DNA from: Muriicola sp041358175
GTDB taxonomy: Bacteria; Bacteroidota; Bacteroidia; Flavobacteriales; Flavobacteriaceae
Assembly (NCBI RefSeq): GCF_041358175.1
Contig: NZ_JBGKBE010000007.1
Location: 1-64,000, forward strand
Direction of reading: 5' to 3'
Length of the DNA: 64,000 bases
Part shown: piece after piece, positions 34,489-43,638 of the stretch
Layout of the letters: every line of letters begins with the position of its first letter
Numbering within the stretch: position 1 is the stretch's first letter
Notes under the pieces: model-generated
What the model saw: the letters and a program-made list of their open reading frames with translations, nothing else
Databases searched by the model: none
Told to the model about the DNA's origin: nothing
Program-made: the position numbers and the translations under genes

Positions 34489-35412
34489 ATGAACAAAACA
34501 CTGCTATTATATCTGCTAGTATCACTATCCTACCTAGGACATACTCAAACGCATTCTGTGATTTCCAGACTCGAGACTTATGATCTGACAACAGGGAAAA
34601 GAGATCTTATCCTGGAGGAAAATACCCATTTTGAAGCTCCTAACTGGAGCAGTGACGGGACGTATTTTATTATCAACCAGGAGGGCCTGCTTTATCGGAT
34701 TTCTCTCGACGGAAAGCACAGGGAAGTCATTGAATCGGGTAACGCAAAACAGTGTAACAACGACCACGGCATCTCTCCGGATGGTACAACGATTGCCATC
34801 AGCAATAACGATTTGATCGAAGGGGCTGAATACGGGACATCCCGGATCTACACCCTTCCAATTGAAGGGGGCACACCCAAACTGGTTACAACAGAATTCC
34901 CTTCCTACTGGCATGGCTGGGCTCCGGATGGAAAATCCATGGTCTATACGGCGCACAGAGAAGGCGATTATGATATTTACAGCATAGGAACTGATGGCGG
35001 AAAAGAAACCCGACTAACCAATGAGCCGGGACTCGATGACGGGCCGGAGTACAGTCCAGACGGCAACTATATCTATTACAATTCCTTTCACTCCGGAAGC
35101 ATGGAGCTCTGGAGGATGAAACCCGATGGGTCCGGGAAAGAACAGCTTACAAAAGATGCCTATTCAAATTGGTTCCCCCACCCCTCCCCTGATGGGAAAT
35201 ATCTCGTTTTCCTCTCCTATCTTGAGGATCAGGGTCAGGCCCACCCTGCATTAAAAAAGGTAGCTGTCCGACTTTACGATTTACAGAGTAGAGAGATATC
35301 CACACTCTGTAGTTTCACGGGAGGTCAGGGCACTATCAATGTACCCTCCTGGGCACCTGATAGTAATAGGTTTGCCTTTGTTTCCTATGAAGAGACAGGA
35401 ACACAGAAATAA
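34489..35412 (+). CDS. Exported TolB-like beta-propeller (PD40) protein
   Basis: The protein is 307 residues with a signal peptide (LLYLLVSLSYLGHTQ). At least five PD40/WD40-like blades are visible, each with a variant of 'SPDGxxIxY' (GISPDGTTIAIS, GWAPDGKSMVYT, EYSPDGNYIYYN, HPSPDGKYLVFL, SWAPDSNRFAFV). TolB C-terminal-like propellers bind proteins or peptides, and related proteins in Bacteroidetes are annotated as TolB-like or biopolymer transporter Tol. No Tol-Pal genes are adjacent. Its 3' end is near the signal-peptide VOC gene. Confidence 0.85.
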   Translation: MNKTLLLYLLVSLSYLGHTQTHSVISRLETYDLTTGKRDLILEENTHFEAPNWSSDGTYFIINQEGLLYRISLDGKHREVIESGNAKQCNNDHGISPDGTTIAISNNDLIEGAEYGTSRIYTLPIEGGTPKLVTTEFPSYWHGWAPDGKSMVYTAHREGDYDIYSIGTDGGKETRLTNEPGLDDGPEYSPDGNYIYYNSFHSGSMELWRMKPDGSGKEQLTKDAYSNWFPHPSPDGKYLVFLSYLEDQGQAHPALKKVAVRLYDLQSREISTLCSFTGGQGTINVPSWAPDSNRFAFVSYEETGTQK

Positions 35413-35431
35413 TAATAAAACCGAGTATAAA

Positions 35432-35875
35432 ATGAAATACATTATCATCCTGGCATTGCTCTGTATCCCCCTGGCAGGTCATTCTCAGACGTTTTCGTAC
35501 CGAATAGATCATTATTCCATGATCGTATCAGACCTTGAAAAAACCGGCAATTTTTACGCCGATGTGCTGGGCCTACAAGACATCCCCCACCCTTCCAACG
35601 CCGCCGGCTTCAGATGGTTTAGTATTGACGGGACTGCACAATTACACCTCATTAAAAAAGATAAAGTGGAAAAAAACAGATCAAAAAGTGAACATCTGTG
35701 CCTCTCTATCTCAGATCTTGACAAATTCATTGCATACCTGAAGGACACTAATATTTCCTATTGGGATTGGGAAGGAACCAAATGGGCTGTTTCCGTACGA
35801 GGCGATGGGGTACGTCAAATTTATCTTCTCGACCCTGAGGGCAACTGGGTAGAGATCAATAATGCCCATAGCTAA
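35432..35875 (+). CDS. Exported VOC superfamily (glyoxalase-like) protein
   Basis: The protein is 147 residues from the ATG at 35432, which begins a clear signal peptide (MKYIIILALLCIPLAGHSQ). The earlier in-frame ATGs lie in the preceding gene. A single betaalphabetabetabeta pair of modules shows IDHYSMIVSDLEKTGNFYADVLGL, QLHLIK and DPEGNWVEIN, with His and Glu residues at the usual metal positions. The VOC fold covers glyoxalases, dioxygenases and drug-binding proteins. Secretion is unusual for this fold, and no activity can be assigned. Confidence 0.85.
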   Translation: MKYIIILALLCIPLAGHSQTFSYRIDHYSMIVSDLEKTGNFYADVLGLQDIPHPSNAAGFRWFSIDGTAQLHLIKKDKVEKNRSKSEHLCLSISDLDKFIAYLKDTNISYWDWEGTKWAVSVRGDGVRQIYLLDPEGNWVEINNAHS

Positions 35876-35935
35876 GCCCTTGTGCATGACATTTCCATTA
35901 ACATATCTATAAGACACACCAACTTGGGTAATCCT

Positions 35936-35943
35936 TATTTTTG
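35936..35943 (+). promoter_or_regulatory. -7 box (TATTTTTG) of the pirin gene
   Basis: TATTTTTG matches TAnnTTTG and lies 17 bases before the pirin ATG. The predicted leader is about 10 bases; no TTG at -33 spacing. Confidence 0.55.
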
Positions 35944-35960
35944 AAAGTTATTTAAAATCT

Positions 35961-36962
35961 ATGGCCAACTCTATCCGTTTTATCAAACCCCTGGGGTTTC
36001 CCTGGGAAACTGAAGATCCCTTTTTATTCTGCGTATATCACCTCGATCATTATCCAAAAGGAAACGAACAAATGGGTCCGGCCGCATCCCTGGAAGGGCG
36101 AAATCTTGGGAATGATTTTACCCTCAATGCTCAGGGGTGGCGAATGTACCACGGACATACGGTGCCTGGTTTTCCATATCACCCCCATCGGGGTTTTGAG
36201 ACCATTACCATCGTAAACAAAGGATTTTGCGATCATTCCGATTCCCTGGGAGCCGCAGGTCGTTTTGGCCAGGGCGACGTTCAATGGATGACTGCAGGCC
36301 GAGGAGTACAGCATTCCGAGATGTTTCCCTTGTTGCGGGAAGATAGAGACAACCCCCTTGAACTTTTTCAGATATGGCTGAATCTTCCCAAAAAAAACAA
36401 GATGGTGGATCCCCATTTTAAAATGCTATGGCACGAAGAAATTCCGGAAGTGACATTGGAAGGAGTATCAGTCCGCCTTATTGCCGGTTCTTACCAAGGA
36501 AAGAACGCACCCTCACCAGCGCCCGATTCATGGGCGGCTAGGGAAGAAAATCATGTAGCTATATGGAATCTGCACCTCGAACCCGGTGCAAGTTTTACTT
36601 TTCCTGAAATTCCTGATTATGTAAATCGCACCCTGTATTTTTATGAAGGTGATTCCTGTGTTATAGATAGCACGCGAATAAAACCAGAAAATGGCATCGG
36701 CTTAAATTCCAAAGAGGTGGAAGTAACCAATAATGGTTTGGAAACTGCTCATTTTTTGATGTTGCAGGGCAAACCCATTGATGAACCTGTCGCCAAATAC
36801 GGTCCTTTTGTAATGAATACTGACCAGGAGATTCAGCAGGCGATGCAGGAGTACAGGCTCACCCAATTTGGCGGCTGGCCCTGGCCTTATCCAGACCAGG
36901 TACACGACAGGGAAAAAGGCAGATTTGCTAAATATCCGGATGGAACCCTGGTTGAAAAATAA
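35961..36962 (+). CDS. Pirin family protein (bicupin)
   Basis: The protein is 333 residues. The N-terminal cupin has the metal-binding PHRGFETITIVNKG (two His and a Glu) and the GDVQWMTAGRGVQHSEM block, both diagnostic of pirins. The C-terminal cupin is shown by LHLEPGASFTFPEI and the region to residue about 290. Pirins are Fe-binding, and some are quercetin dioxygenases or transcription cofactors; the role here is unknown. It is followed after 5 bases by a small membrane protein gene that may be coexpressed. Confidence 0.9.
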   Translation: MANSIRFIKPLGFPWETEDPFLFCVYHLDHYPKGNEQMGPAASLEGRNLGNDFTLNAQGWRMYHGHTVPGFPYHPHRGFETITIVNKGFCDHSDSLGAAGRFGQGDVQWMTAGRGVQHSEMFPLLREDRDNPLELFQIWLNLPKKNKMVDPHFKMLWHEEIPEVTLEGVSVRLIAGSYQGKNAPSPAPDSWAAREENHVAIWNLHLEPGASFTFPEIPDYVNRTLYFYEGDSCVIDSTRIKPENGIGLNSKEVEVTNNGLETAHFLMLQGKPIDEPVAKYGPFVMNTDQEIQQAMQEYRLTQFGGWPWPYPDQVHDREKGRFAKYPDGTLVEK

Positions 36963-36967
36963 CCTTA

Positions 36968-37375
36968 TTGGAAACGATTCGTCTTTTATTGGATTTTGGG
37001 TTGATGGTCCTTATCTGGATGGTGCAGCTCATAGTGTATCCGGGTTTTATTTATTATTCGGAAGAAGCACTTATTCAATGGCACAAAAAATATACCCCTA
37101 GGATATCCCTGCTCGTAATTCCCATGATGTTGGGTCAGCTCATGCTTTACGGCTCTCTTTTGCAACAGGAAAAAACGATGTACAGTGTATCCGGATTTGT
37201 CTTGGTACTGTTGGTCTGGTTGCTCACCTTTACCATTTTTGTACCCAGGCATAAAGCCATTTCGGCGGCTGAGTTTTCCCGTAATACTTTGGTCGAATTA
37301 GCAAATCTGAATTGGTTGAGGACCGCAATTTGGACGGCCTTGTTTATTTGGAATTACCTTACTACACACGCTTAA
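36968..37375 (+). CDS. Four-helix membrane protein of unknown function
   Basis: The protein is 135 residues if the TTG at 36968 is used, 5 bases after the pirin stop. The first ATG (37004) would cut away most of the first helix, so the TTG is preferred. Four hydrophobic segments are visible (about 5-27, 45-65, 72-92, 115-133). The His of FVPRHKAIS and an Asn-rich loop before the last helix are notable. I recognise it only as a DUF-type membrane protein found in Flavobacteria. The stop codon is interlocked with that of the convergent GNAT gene (TTAA). Confidence 0.75.
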   Translation: METIRLLLDFGLMVLIWMVQLIVYPGFIYYSEEALIQWHKKYTPRISLLVIPMMLGQLMLYGSLLQQEKTMYSVSGFVLVLLVWLLTFTIFVPRHKAISAAEFSRNTLVELANLNWLRTAIWTALFIWNYLTTHA

Positions 37376-37695
37376 TCTCCTATAAAGAATCCAGGAGCCA
37401 ACATCCCCTTTACTTCATCCGGATGCCTCTTGAGGTAAGAAGCCACGAAGGGGCATAATGGTGCCAGCTTCACACCGAGATTTCGGATATGTGCGAATAC
37501 TTTTTTCAGCAATGCACTCCCCACTCCTTTTCCTTCAAGATGTACGGGGACTTCTGTATGAGTTAGATAGATAACCCCCTGCTTGTTTTGCATATATTCA
37601 ACATAGGCCACTCCTTCGGGAAGTTGTAGTTCAAATCGCTTCTGATTCCCTACCGTGTTAAGTACAAGTGGAAGATTATTGTAAGAAGTACTCAT
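37372..37695 (-). CDS. GNAT-like N-acetyltransferase (small YjdJ/GCN5-related type)
   Basis: The protein is 107 residues from the ATG at 37695. That ATG shares its A with the murA stop (TGATG), so translation is probably coupled; a TTG one codon earlier is not needed. The acetyl-CoA loop is HLEGKGVGSALLKKVF, and CPFVASYLKRHPDEV forms the C-terminal part. This matches the short GCN5-related family (PF14542-like), whose substrates are unknown. The strong link to murA is likely an operon effect rather than a pathway link. Confidence 0.85.
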   Translation of the reverse strand: MSTSYNNLPLVLNTVGNQKRFELQLPEGVAYVEYMQNKQGVIYLTHTEVPVHLEGKGVGSALLKKVFAHIRNLGVKLAPLCPFVASYLKRHPDEVKGMLAPGFFIGD

Positions 37696-39002
37696 CAAAC
37701 TCTGGTAATATGAGCCCCGATAGCCCTAAGTCGGGTATCTATGTCCTCATATCCCCTGTCAATTTGTTCAATATTGTGAATAGTGGAGGTTCCCTTGGCC
37801 GAAAGGGCAGCTATCAGTAGGGAAACGCCCGCCCTGATATCAGGAGATACCATAGTTGTGGCTTTAAGGGTCGATTTAAAATCGTGACCGATCACCGTAG
37901 CTCGGTGCGGGTCGCATAAAATAATCTTTGCGCCCATATCTATGAGTTTGTCGACAAAGAACAAACGGCTTTCAAACATTTTCTGGTGGATGAGTACTTC
38001 TCCTTTGGCCTGAGTGGCAACGACAAGAATAATGCTAAGCAAATCAGGAGTTAAACCCGGCCAGGGAGCATCGGCAACAGTTAAGATGGATCCGTCAATA
38101 TAATTATGGATCTTATATCCGCTCGTATGGGCAGGAATAAAAATATCATCTCCTTTTTTCTCAATGGTAATACCCAGTTTACTAAAGGCTGTAGGAATCT
38201 GGCCCAGATTTTCCCAGCTCACGCCTTTAATGGTGAGTTCACTCTTCGTCATCGCAGCAAGGCCGATCCAACTACCAATTTCAATCATATCGGGCAACAT
38301 GGTATGGCTGGTACCTTTCAGGGCATCTACCCCTTCAATCTCAAGTAGATTGGAACCTATCCCACTGATCTTTGCGCCCATCCTGTTCAACATCTTGCAA
38401 AGTTGCTGGAGATAGGGTTCGCAGGCTGCGTTGTAAATTGTAGTTTTTCCTTCGGCCAGTACAGAAGCCATTACAATATTGGCAGTACCTGTTACAGAAG
38501 CTTCGTCGAGGAGCATATAGGTCCCCTTGAGTTTTTTGGCTTCAACACCGTAAAAATGTTCTTCTTTATTGTATCTGAATTTAGCCCCAAGTTTGATAAA
38601 GCCCTCAAAATGGGTGTCGAGGCGTCTTCGCCCTATTTTATCTCCTCCTGGTTTTGGGATATATCCCTGGCCAAATCTGGCGAGTAAGGGTCCAACCAGC
38701 ATGATAGAGCCCCTAAGGCCCCTGCCGTCCTGCTTAAACTGGTCTGAAAGCAGGTAATCCAGGTTAACATCATCGGCCTTAAACGAATAAGATCCTTTTC
38801 CTTTCTTCTGAATTTTTACTCCCAGGTCCTCCAGGAGCGCAATAAGTTTATTGACATCAACTATGTCCGGTATGTTGTGGATGGTAACTTCTTCAGGTGT
38901 AAGTAGTACGGCGCATAAGATCTGAAGCGCTTCATTTTTAGCCCCCTGTGGCGTAATACTACCGTGTAGTTTGTGTCCGCCTTCTATTTTAAATGTCCCC
39001 AT
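37695..39002 (-). CDS. murA: UDP-N-acetylglucosamine 1-carboxyvinyltransferase MurA (Cys-to-Asp variant)
   Basis: The 435-residue EPSP synthase-like protein has two inverted alpha/beta domains and performs the first committed step of peptidoglycan synthesis (PEP plus UDP-GlcNAc). The N-terminus GGHKLHGSITPQGAKNEALQIL carries the catalytic Lys. The loop that holds Cys115 in E. coli reads PGGDKIGRRRLDTH here, so residue 121 is Asp. Cys-to-Asp enzymes remain active but are not inactivated by fosfomycin. The gene is second in an operon DUF4290-murA-GNAT (14-base gap before it). Confidence 0.95.
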   Translation of the reverse strand: MGTFKIEGGHKLHGSITPQGAKNEALQILCAVLLTPEEVTIHNIPDIVDVNKLIALLEDLGVKIQKKGKGSYSFKADDVNLDYLLSDQFKQDGRGLRGSIMLVGPLLARFGQGYIPKPGGDKIGRRRLDTHFEGFIKLGAKFRYNKEEHFYGVEAKKLKGTYMLLDEASVTGTANIVMASVLAEGKTTIYNAACEPYLQQLCKMLNRMGAKISGIGSNLLEIEGVDALKGTSHTMLPDMIEIGSWIGLAAMTKSELTIKGVSWENLGQIPTAFSKLGITIEKKGDDIFIPAHTSGYKIHNYIDGSILTVADAPWPGLTPDLLSIILVVATQAKGEVLIHQKMFESRLFFVDKLIDMGAKIILCDPHRATVIGHDFKSTLKATTMVSPDIRAGVSLLIAALSAKGTSTIHNIEQIDRGYEDIDTRLRAIGAHITRV

Positions 39003-39016
39003 GAATTACGCAGAAA

Positions 39017-39670
39017 TTAGTAGCGTTTCTTACCTCTGTTACTGCGTTGTCCCTTTTTGCCGGATCCGCTGGGCCTGCTGCTTTTTGTAACTCTCTGTTT
39101 CAGGAATTGCACGCTTTCGGTGAGATTTGCCCCATCTGACGCAAGGTCGATTTGTCCGTCACTTAACTCGTATAAATGCTTAAAAATAACTTTGTCATCA
39201 ACCGTATCCTTATTCCAGTTCAGGTAGCACTTTTTCATATGGTTGGCAATTGCGTATTCAAGGCCGGCGCGCTTGTCACCCTTTTCCCACTGAATAGCAA
39301 CATCGATCATCCTTTTTATATTATTCCCGTAAAATCGGTACTTAGGATGGTTCTGGGGATATTCGAGAGGTTCTGGGCGGGCTTGTAGCAATTCCTGACT
39401 CGTAATCGGGAATGGAGAGTCCACGTCGAGTTTAAAATCGGACATGATGAACAGCTGATCCCACAATTTATGCTGAAAATCAGGTACATCCCTGAGGTGC
39501 GGCTGAAGGTTTCCCATCACTGAAATAATCGATTGGGCTACCTTATTTCTTTCTTCCCTGTCTTTTATAGACATGGCATAATCAACCATTTTCTGAAAAT
39601 GACGCCCGTATTCCGGAATTATCAGGTATGGTCGTTCTGTATTATATTCTAAAGTTTCTACGGAATTCAA
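39017..39670 (-). CDS. DUF4290 protein
   Basis: The protein is 217 residues. The first about 170 residues form the helical DUF4290 domain (YNTERPYLIIPEYGRHFQKMVDYA, REERNKVAQSIISVMGN, YPQNHPKYRFYGNNIKRM). A basic Ser/Gly/Lys tail ends in RGKKRY and resembles a nucleic-acid-binding tail. The family is restricted to Bacteroidetes and lies next to murA in many of their genomes; its function is unknown. It is the first gene of the murA operon, and the 84-base upstream gap holds no exact -7 consensus. Confidence 0.88.
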   Translation of the reverse strand: MNSVETLEYNTERPYLIIPEYGRHFQKMVDYAMSIKDREERNKVAQSIISVMGNLQPHLRDVPDFQHKLWDQLFIMSDFKLDVDSPFPITSQELLQARPEPLEYPQNHPKYRFYGNNIKRMIDVAIQWEKGDKRAGLEYAIANHMKKCYLNWNKDTVDDKVIFKHLYELSDGQIDLASDGANLTESVQFLKQRVTKSSRPSGSGKKGQRSNRGKKRY

Positions 39671-39754
39671 AGTGCTGTATTTTAATTGGTGAACAAGCTT
39701 GGAAGTAATTCTAAATCGATGGCAAATTACTAAAATTATGGCAGATTACCTATC

Positions 39755-40042
39755 TTAAAGGGAGATAACACCCTCTACCTTGGCTACTTCCCTGTAATTT
39801 TTAATCACGGCATCTGGATCAGCGAGATTTACGGTTACCGACAGGCTCGTATACTTTCCCTTACTCGATTTTCTGGATTCGATAACCGCACCGGTATTGT
39901 CGAAAATACGTTCAATAGCTTTAATCTTATCATCGTCGGTGGGGACAATAAACTTATACAAATAATCCGAAGGCCAGGTGCTTGTGCGGAGAAGTTCTTC
40001 CTTTAACCGCTTGTAAAATTCATCGGAGCTATCATTCTTCAT
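39755..40042 (-). CDS. DUF493 family protein
   Basis: The protein is 95 residues from the ATG at 40042; longer in-frame starts would place the -7 box inside the gene. It is a small ferredoxin-fold, ACT-like protein with TWPSDYLYKFIVPTD near the start and a C-terminal VAKVEGVISL. E. coli YbeD is the best-known relative, and its role is not established. It is transcribed divergently from the AAA ATPase gene with an 88-base shared promoter region. Confidence 0.88.
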   Translation of the reverse strand: MKNDSSDEFYKRLKEELLRTSTWPSDYLYKFIVPTDDDKIKAIERIFDNTGAVIESRKSSKGKYTSLSVTVNLADPDAVIKNYREVAKVEGVISL

Positions 40043-40056
40043 GCAATTTCTTTTTG

Positions 40057-40064
40057 CAAATATA
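40057..40064 (-). promoter_or_regulatory. -7 box (TATATTTG) of the DUF493 gene
   Basis: The minus strand carries TATATTTG 14 bases before the preferred start at 40042. It supports that start and leaves a leader of only a few bases. Confidence 0.6.
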
Positions 40065-40103
40065 AAGGGAATCATCATATTTTACCGCCATAAGAGTATT
40101 GTT

Positions 40104-40111
40104 TACTTTTG
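40104..40111 (+). promoter_or_regulatory. -7 box (TACTTTTG) of the ATPase-recQ-fmt operon
   Basis: TACTTTTG matches TAnnTTTG, 19 bases before the ATG at 40131. No TTG at the ideal spacing. Confidence 0.5.
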
Positions 40112-40130
40112 TTGGGAAGATGGGGAGATA

Positions 40131-40694
40131 ATGCCAAAACGAATTGTAATAACAGGAGGGCCGGGTACCGGAAAGACATCAGTAATAAGCCTGCTGGAAG
40201 AACAGGGTTATTATTGCTTCCACGAAGTGGTAAGAAATTTTACTACAAAAGCCAAACAATCAGCTGATTCTGAAGCTTTGCATTCTAATCCCCTGACATT
40301 TGTGGATGATCCCTTTCTTTTTAACCGGCATATATTGGAAGCAAGGTTATCTCACTTCAAGGCAGGGGAAGAATTGAAGCGTGAAGTGGTTTTTTATGAC
40401 AGAGGCCTTCCTGATGTACTGGCCTATATGAGGTATTTCAATCAGTCCTACCCTGAAGAATTTATAAGGTATTGCAAAGATCACAGGTATGATCAACTGG
40501 TGGTATTACCCCCCTGGGAGGCAATTTATACCAGAGATGATGAGCGTCTTGAGACTTTTGATCAGGCGATGGAAATACATGAAGAGTTATTGAATATGTA
40601 TTCAGAATTTCAATACACTTCCCTGGAAGTCCCTATTGGAAGTATAGAGGAAAGGGCTAATTTTATTATTAATAATGTGATTCCTGCCTCGTGA
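40131..40694 (+). CDS. AAA_28-type P-loop ATPase
   Basis: The protein is 187 residues from the ATG at 40131; earlier in-frame starts overlap the promoter. It has a Walker A loop ITGGPGTGKTSVI, a DRG motif in VVFYDRGLPDVLAY and a helical tail, as in the AAA_28/NadR-like kinases. The family is thought to phosphorylate or hydrolyse nucleotide substrates; no substrate is known. Its stop overlaps the recQ GTG start by 4 bases (GTGA), so it heads a coupled operon with recQ and fmt. Confidence 0.82.
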   Translation: MPKRIVITGGPGTGKTSVISLLEEQGYYCFHEVVRNFTTKAKQSADSEALHSNPLTFVDDPFLFNRHILEARLSHFKAGEELKREVVFYDRGLPDVLAYMRYFNQSYPEEFIRYCKDHRYDQLVVLPPWEAIYTRDDERLETFDQAMEIHEELLNMYSEFQYTSLEVPIGSIEERANFIINNVIPAS

Positions 40695-42592
40695 AAAATT
40701 CACCCGCTGATATCCTGTTAACCTACTGGGGGCATGATTCCTTCAGGGGATCTCAGGAAAAAATTATCTCCGCAGTGCTTAATGGGGAAGATGTCCTGGC
40801 TTTGCTTCCCACAGGAGGCGGTAAATCTGTCTGTTATCAGATTCCTGGCCTGATGCTTGACGGCATTTGTATTGTAGTCTCACCCCTTGTAGCCTTAATC
40901 CGTGACCAGGTAAGCAGTTTACGGGAAAAAGGAATTAAGGCAATTGCACTTACTGGAGGTATTTCCTTTGAAGAAACAATAACCTTATTGGATAATTGCC
41001 TGTATGGGGGGTATCAATTCCTTTATCTGTCACCTGAGCGATTGCAACAACCTCTGGTGCAGGAGAGGATCGGGCAGATGAATCCGGGCCTGTTTGCCAT
41101 AGACGAGGCCCATTGTATCTCGCAATGGGGTATTGACTTCAGGCCCGCATACCTTCAGTGTGCTGTTCTTCGAGAAATGCACCCAGAGGTACCTTGTATT
41201 GCTCTAACGGCTACTGCCACCTCAAAAGTGGCTGCAGATATTACAGATAACCTGAAAATGCCCGCCCCTTTTGTGGTTAAGGATTCGTTTTCAAGACCCA
41301 ATCTGATCTATAGAGTAAAAAAACAGGAAAACAAGAACCAGCAACTCGTACAACTGTTTAAAAAGGATTCTCCATCGGCAATTGTCTATGTTCGGAGCAG
41401 GCGTAAAACCCAAGAGCTTTCCCGACTGCTTACAGAACATGGCGTCAGTGCCAGTCCTTTTCACGGGGGAATGACACGCAATGAAAAAGACGATAAACTA
41501 AGGGCATGGAAGCAGGATAAAATAAAAGTGATGGTTGCGACCAGCGCTTTTGGGATGGGTATTGACAAGGCTGATGTAAGGAAAGTGATCCATTTTGAAT
41601 TACCGGAAAGCATTGAAAGTTACTTCCAGGAGGCAGGCAGAGCCGGGCGAGACGGAAATCCTGCAGAGGCAGTCCTTTTGGTAAATCCGGAAGATGAAAA
41701 TCGTCTTGTAAAACAATTTGTTGCAGTGCTCCCTGATGTTGCCTTTATCAAGCTATTATACAATAAACTGAACAATTACTTCCAAATTGCTTATGGAACT
41801 GAGGAGGCCCGTGATTTTCCGTTTAATTTCAATCATTTCTGTGAGACCTATGGCTTAAATCCCTCCCTGGTCTATAACGGACTTCGACTACTCGATCAGA
41901 ACTCAGTTATATCCCTATCACAGCATTATTCTCAAAAGACCTCTGTTCAGTTTACGGCAACCAAAGCTGCTATTTTTAATTATCTGGACGTTAATCCAAA
42001 AAGCATTAAAGTGATTCAAACCCTCCTTAGGACCTATGGTGGTGTATTTGAATTTGAAACCAAAATTAATCCAACCCTGATAGCCAAAAAATCGGCTGTA
42101 AAAGAAGAAGAGGTATTATCCGTTCTTAAAAAAGCAGAGAAGGATGGTATTCTATTATTTCAGAACGAACAACAGGATATGAGCATCACCTTCCTCGTCC
42201 CCAGGGAAGATGAACGGACCATTAATTCATTTGCGCACAAGATTAAAGAGCTCAACAGGGTTAAAGTAGAGAATGTCCGGGCAGTGCTGGCCTATGTGAA
42301 AAATGATACCGAATGCAAGTCGGTACAGCTGTTGTCCTATTTCGGAGAGGAAAATTTCCGGCCATGCGGCGCCTGCGATGTTTGTCTTAGCCATTCATCT
42401 GTGACAGACCAGGAAATTAAAGAACTCGACAGGGATATTCTGGAGTTAATTCAAAAAAGGGCTTTGTCGCCTCAAAATCTGATTAATTCACTTGGCCGGG
42501 ATAAGGAATTAGTTTTAAAAGAATTGCGCTACCTTATGGAAGAGGGAAAGATCGTATTAACCAATAAGAATGAATATATACTTACGAAATGA
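40691..42592 (+). CDS. recQ: ATP-dependent DNA helicase RecQ
   Basis: The protein is 633 residues and starts at a GTG that overlaps the upstream stop; the next residues (NSPADILLTYWGHDSFRGSQ) match the family start, which supports it. Superfamily 2 motifs are Walker A LLPTGGGKSVCYQIPG, the DEAH box AIDEAHCISQWG, and motif VI QEAGRAGRDGNPAEA. The RQC domain has zinc ligands near CKSVQLLSYFGE and CGACDVC. No separate HRDC domain is evident after it. RecQ unwinds recombination and fork intermediates. It is coupled to the fmt gene by an ATGA overlap. Confidence 0.92.
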   Translation: MKNSPADILLTYWGHDSFRGSQEKIISAVLNGEDVLALLPTGGGKSVCYQIPGLMLDGICIVVSPLVALIRDQVSSLREKGIKAIALTGGISFEETITLLDNCLYGGYQFLYLSPERLQQPLVQERIGQMNPGLFAIDEAHCISQWGIDFRPAYLQCAVLREMHPEVPCIALTATATSKVAADITDNLKMPAPFVVKDSFSRPNLIYRVKKQENKNQQLVQLFKKDSPSAIVYVRSRRKTQELSRLLTEHGVSASPFHGGMTRNEKDDKLRAWKQDKIKVMVATSAFGMGIDKADVRKVIHFELPESIESYFQEAGRAGRDGNPAEAVLLVNPEDENRLVKQFVAVLPDVAFIKLLYNKLNNYFQIAYGTEEARDFPFNFNHFCETYGLNPSLVYNGLRLLDQNSVISLSQHYSQKTSVQFTATKAAIFNYLDVNPKSIKVIQTLLRTYGGVFEFETKINPTLIAKKSAVKEEEVLSVLKKAEKDGILLFQNEQQDMSITFLVPREDERTINSFAHKIKELNRVKVENVRAVLAYVKNDTECKSVQLLSYFGEENFRPCGACDVCLSHSSVTDQEIKELDRDILELIQKRALSPQNLINSLGRDKELVLKELRYLMEEGKIVLTNKNEYILTK

Positions 42593-43536
42593 GGAAATTG
42601 CGAATTGTATTTATGGGAACCCCGGATTTTGCAGTGGCTTCATTAGCGGCCCTGGTAGAAAACAACTACACAGTGGTAGGTGTAATCACTTCTCCAGACA
42701 GGCCTGCAGGAAGAGGACGCAGTCTCCGGCAATCGGCAGTTAAGAAATATGCGGTGGAGCAAGGGCTAAAACTATTACAGCCCACCAATTTGAAGGCTTC
42801 AGATTTCCTTGATGAACTTCAATCCTTAAAGGCCAATTTACAGGTTGTTGTAGCTTTCAGGATGTTACCAAAACCTGTATGGGCCATGCCCGAATACGGC
42901 ACTTTTAACCTGCATGCTTCCCTACTCCCCGATTATCGTGGGGCGGCACCGATTAATTGGGCTATCATAAACGGCGAGACAAAAACGGGGGTGACGACAT
43001 TCTTTATAGACGAAAAAATAGATACGGGAGCTATCATCCAGCAAGCGGAATGCGAGATTAAAGAAACTGACAACGCGGGTTCCCTCCATGATCGATTGAT
43101 GCTCTTGGGGGCCGATCTCGTCGTATCAACCGTAAGATTGATTGCAGAAAATAATGTAGAAACCTATAATCAGAAAGATCTCAAGACACCTCATGCTGCC
43201 CCTAAACTAACCAGGGAAAATTCCCGGATCCAATGGGACCAGTCATTTAAAGCAATATACGATCATATTCGTGGCCTGAGCCCCTACCCTGCCGCCTGGA
43301 CTACTCTAGTAAATGGAGAGGAAGAGATATATATAAAGGTATATTCTGCTGATTATATTAAGGAGGAACATACGCATCAGCACGGGAAGGTTCTCAATGA
43401 AAAATCAAGGATAAGAATAGCAGTCAGTGATGGTTTTATTGATATGGAAGAGATACAATTGCCGGGGAAGCGAAAAATGAGTGCCAGAGAAGTCTTAAAC
43501 GGACTAAAATTGGAAGATAATGCGCATGTTGTCTGA
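42589..43536 (+). CDS. fmt: Methionyl-tRNA formyltransferase
   Basis: The 315-residue enzyme has the formyltransferase signature: LRIVFMGTPDFAVASL at the N-terminus, and FNLHASLLPDYRGAAPINWAI with the catalytic Asn/His/Asp set. The C-terminal domain holds the tRNA-binding OB-like part. It formylates Met-tRNAfMet using 10-formyl-THF for initiation. Its start overlaps the recQ stop (ATGA), an arrangement seen in many Flavobacteriia. Confidence 0.95.
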   Translation: MRKLRIVFMGTPDFAVASLAALVENNYTVVGVITSPDRPAGRGRSLRQSAVKKYAVEQGLKLLQPTNLKASDFLDELQSLKANLQVVVAFRMLPKPVWAMPEYGTFNLHASLLPDYRGAAPINWAIINGETKTGVTTFFIDEKIDTGAIIQQAECEIKETDNAGSLHDRLMLLGADLVVSTVRLIAENNVETYNQKDLKTPHAAPKLTRENSRIQWDQSFKAIYDHIRGLSPYPAAWTTLVNGEEEIYIKVYSADYIKEEHTHQHGKVLNEKSRIRIAVSDGFIDMEEIQLPGKRKMSAREVLNGLKLEDNAHVV

Positions 43537-43638
43537 AGTCCCGTTATTGTTGGCCTGAAAGAATCCGCTAAAAAATTACCACTTTATCAACAAACCCTTG
43601 AAGTTATTAACAAAAACCTCGATTTCCCTTGATTTTAC

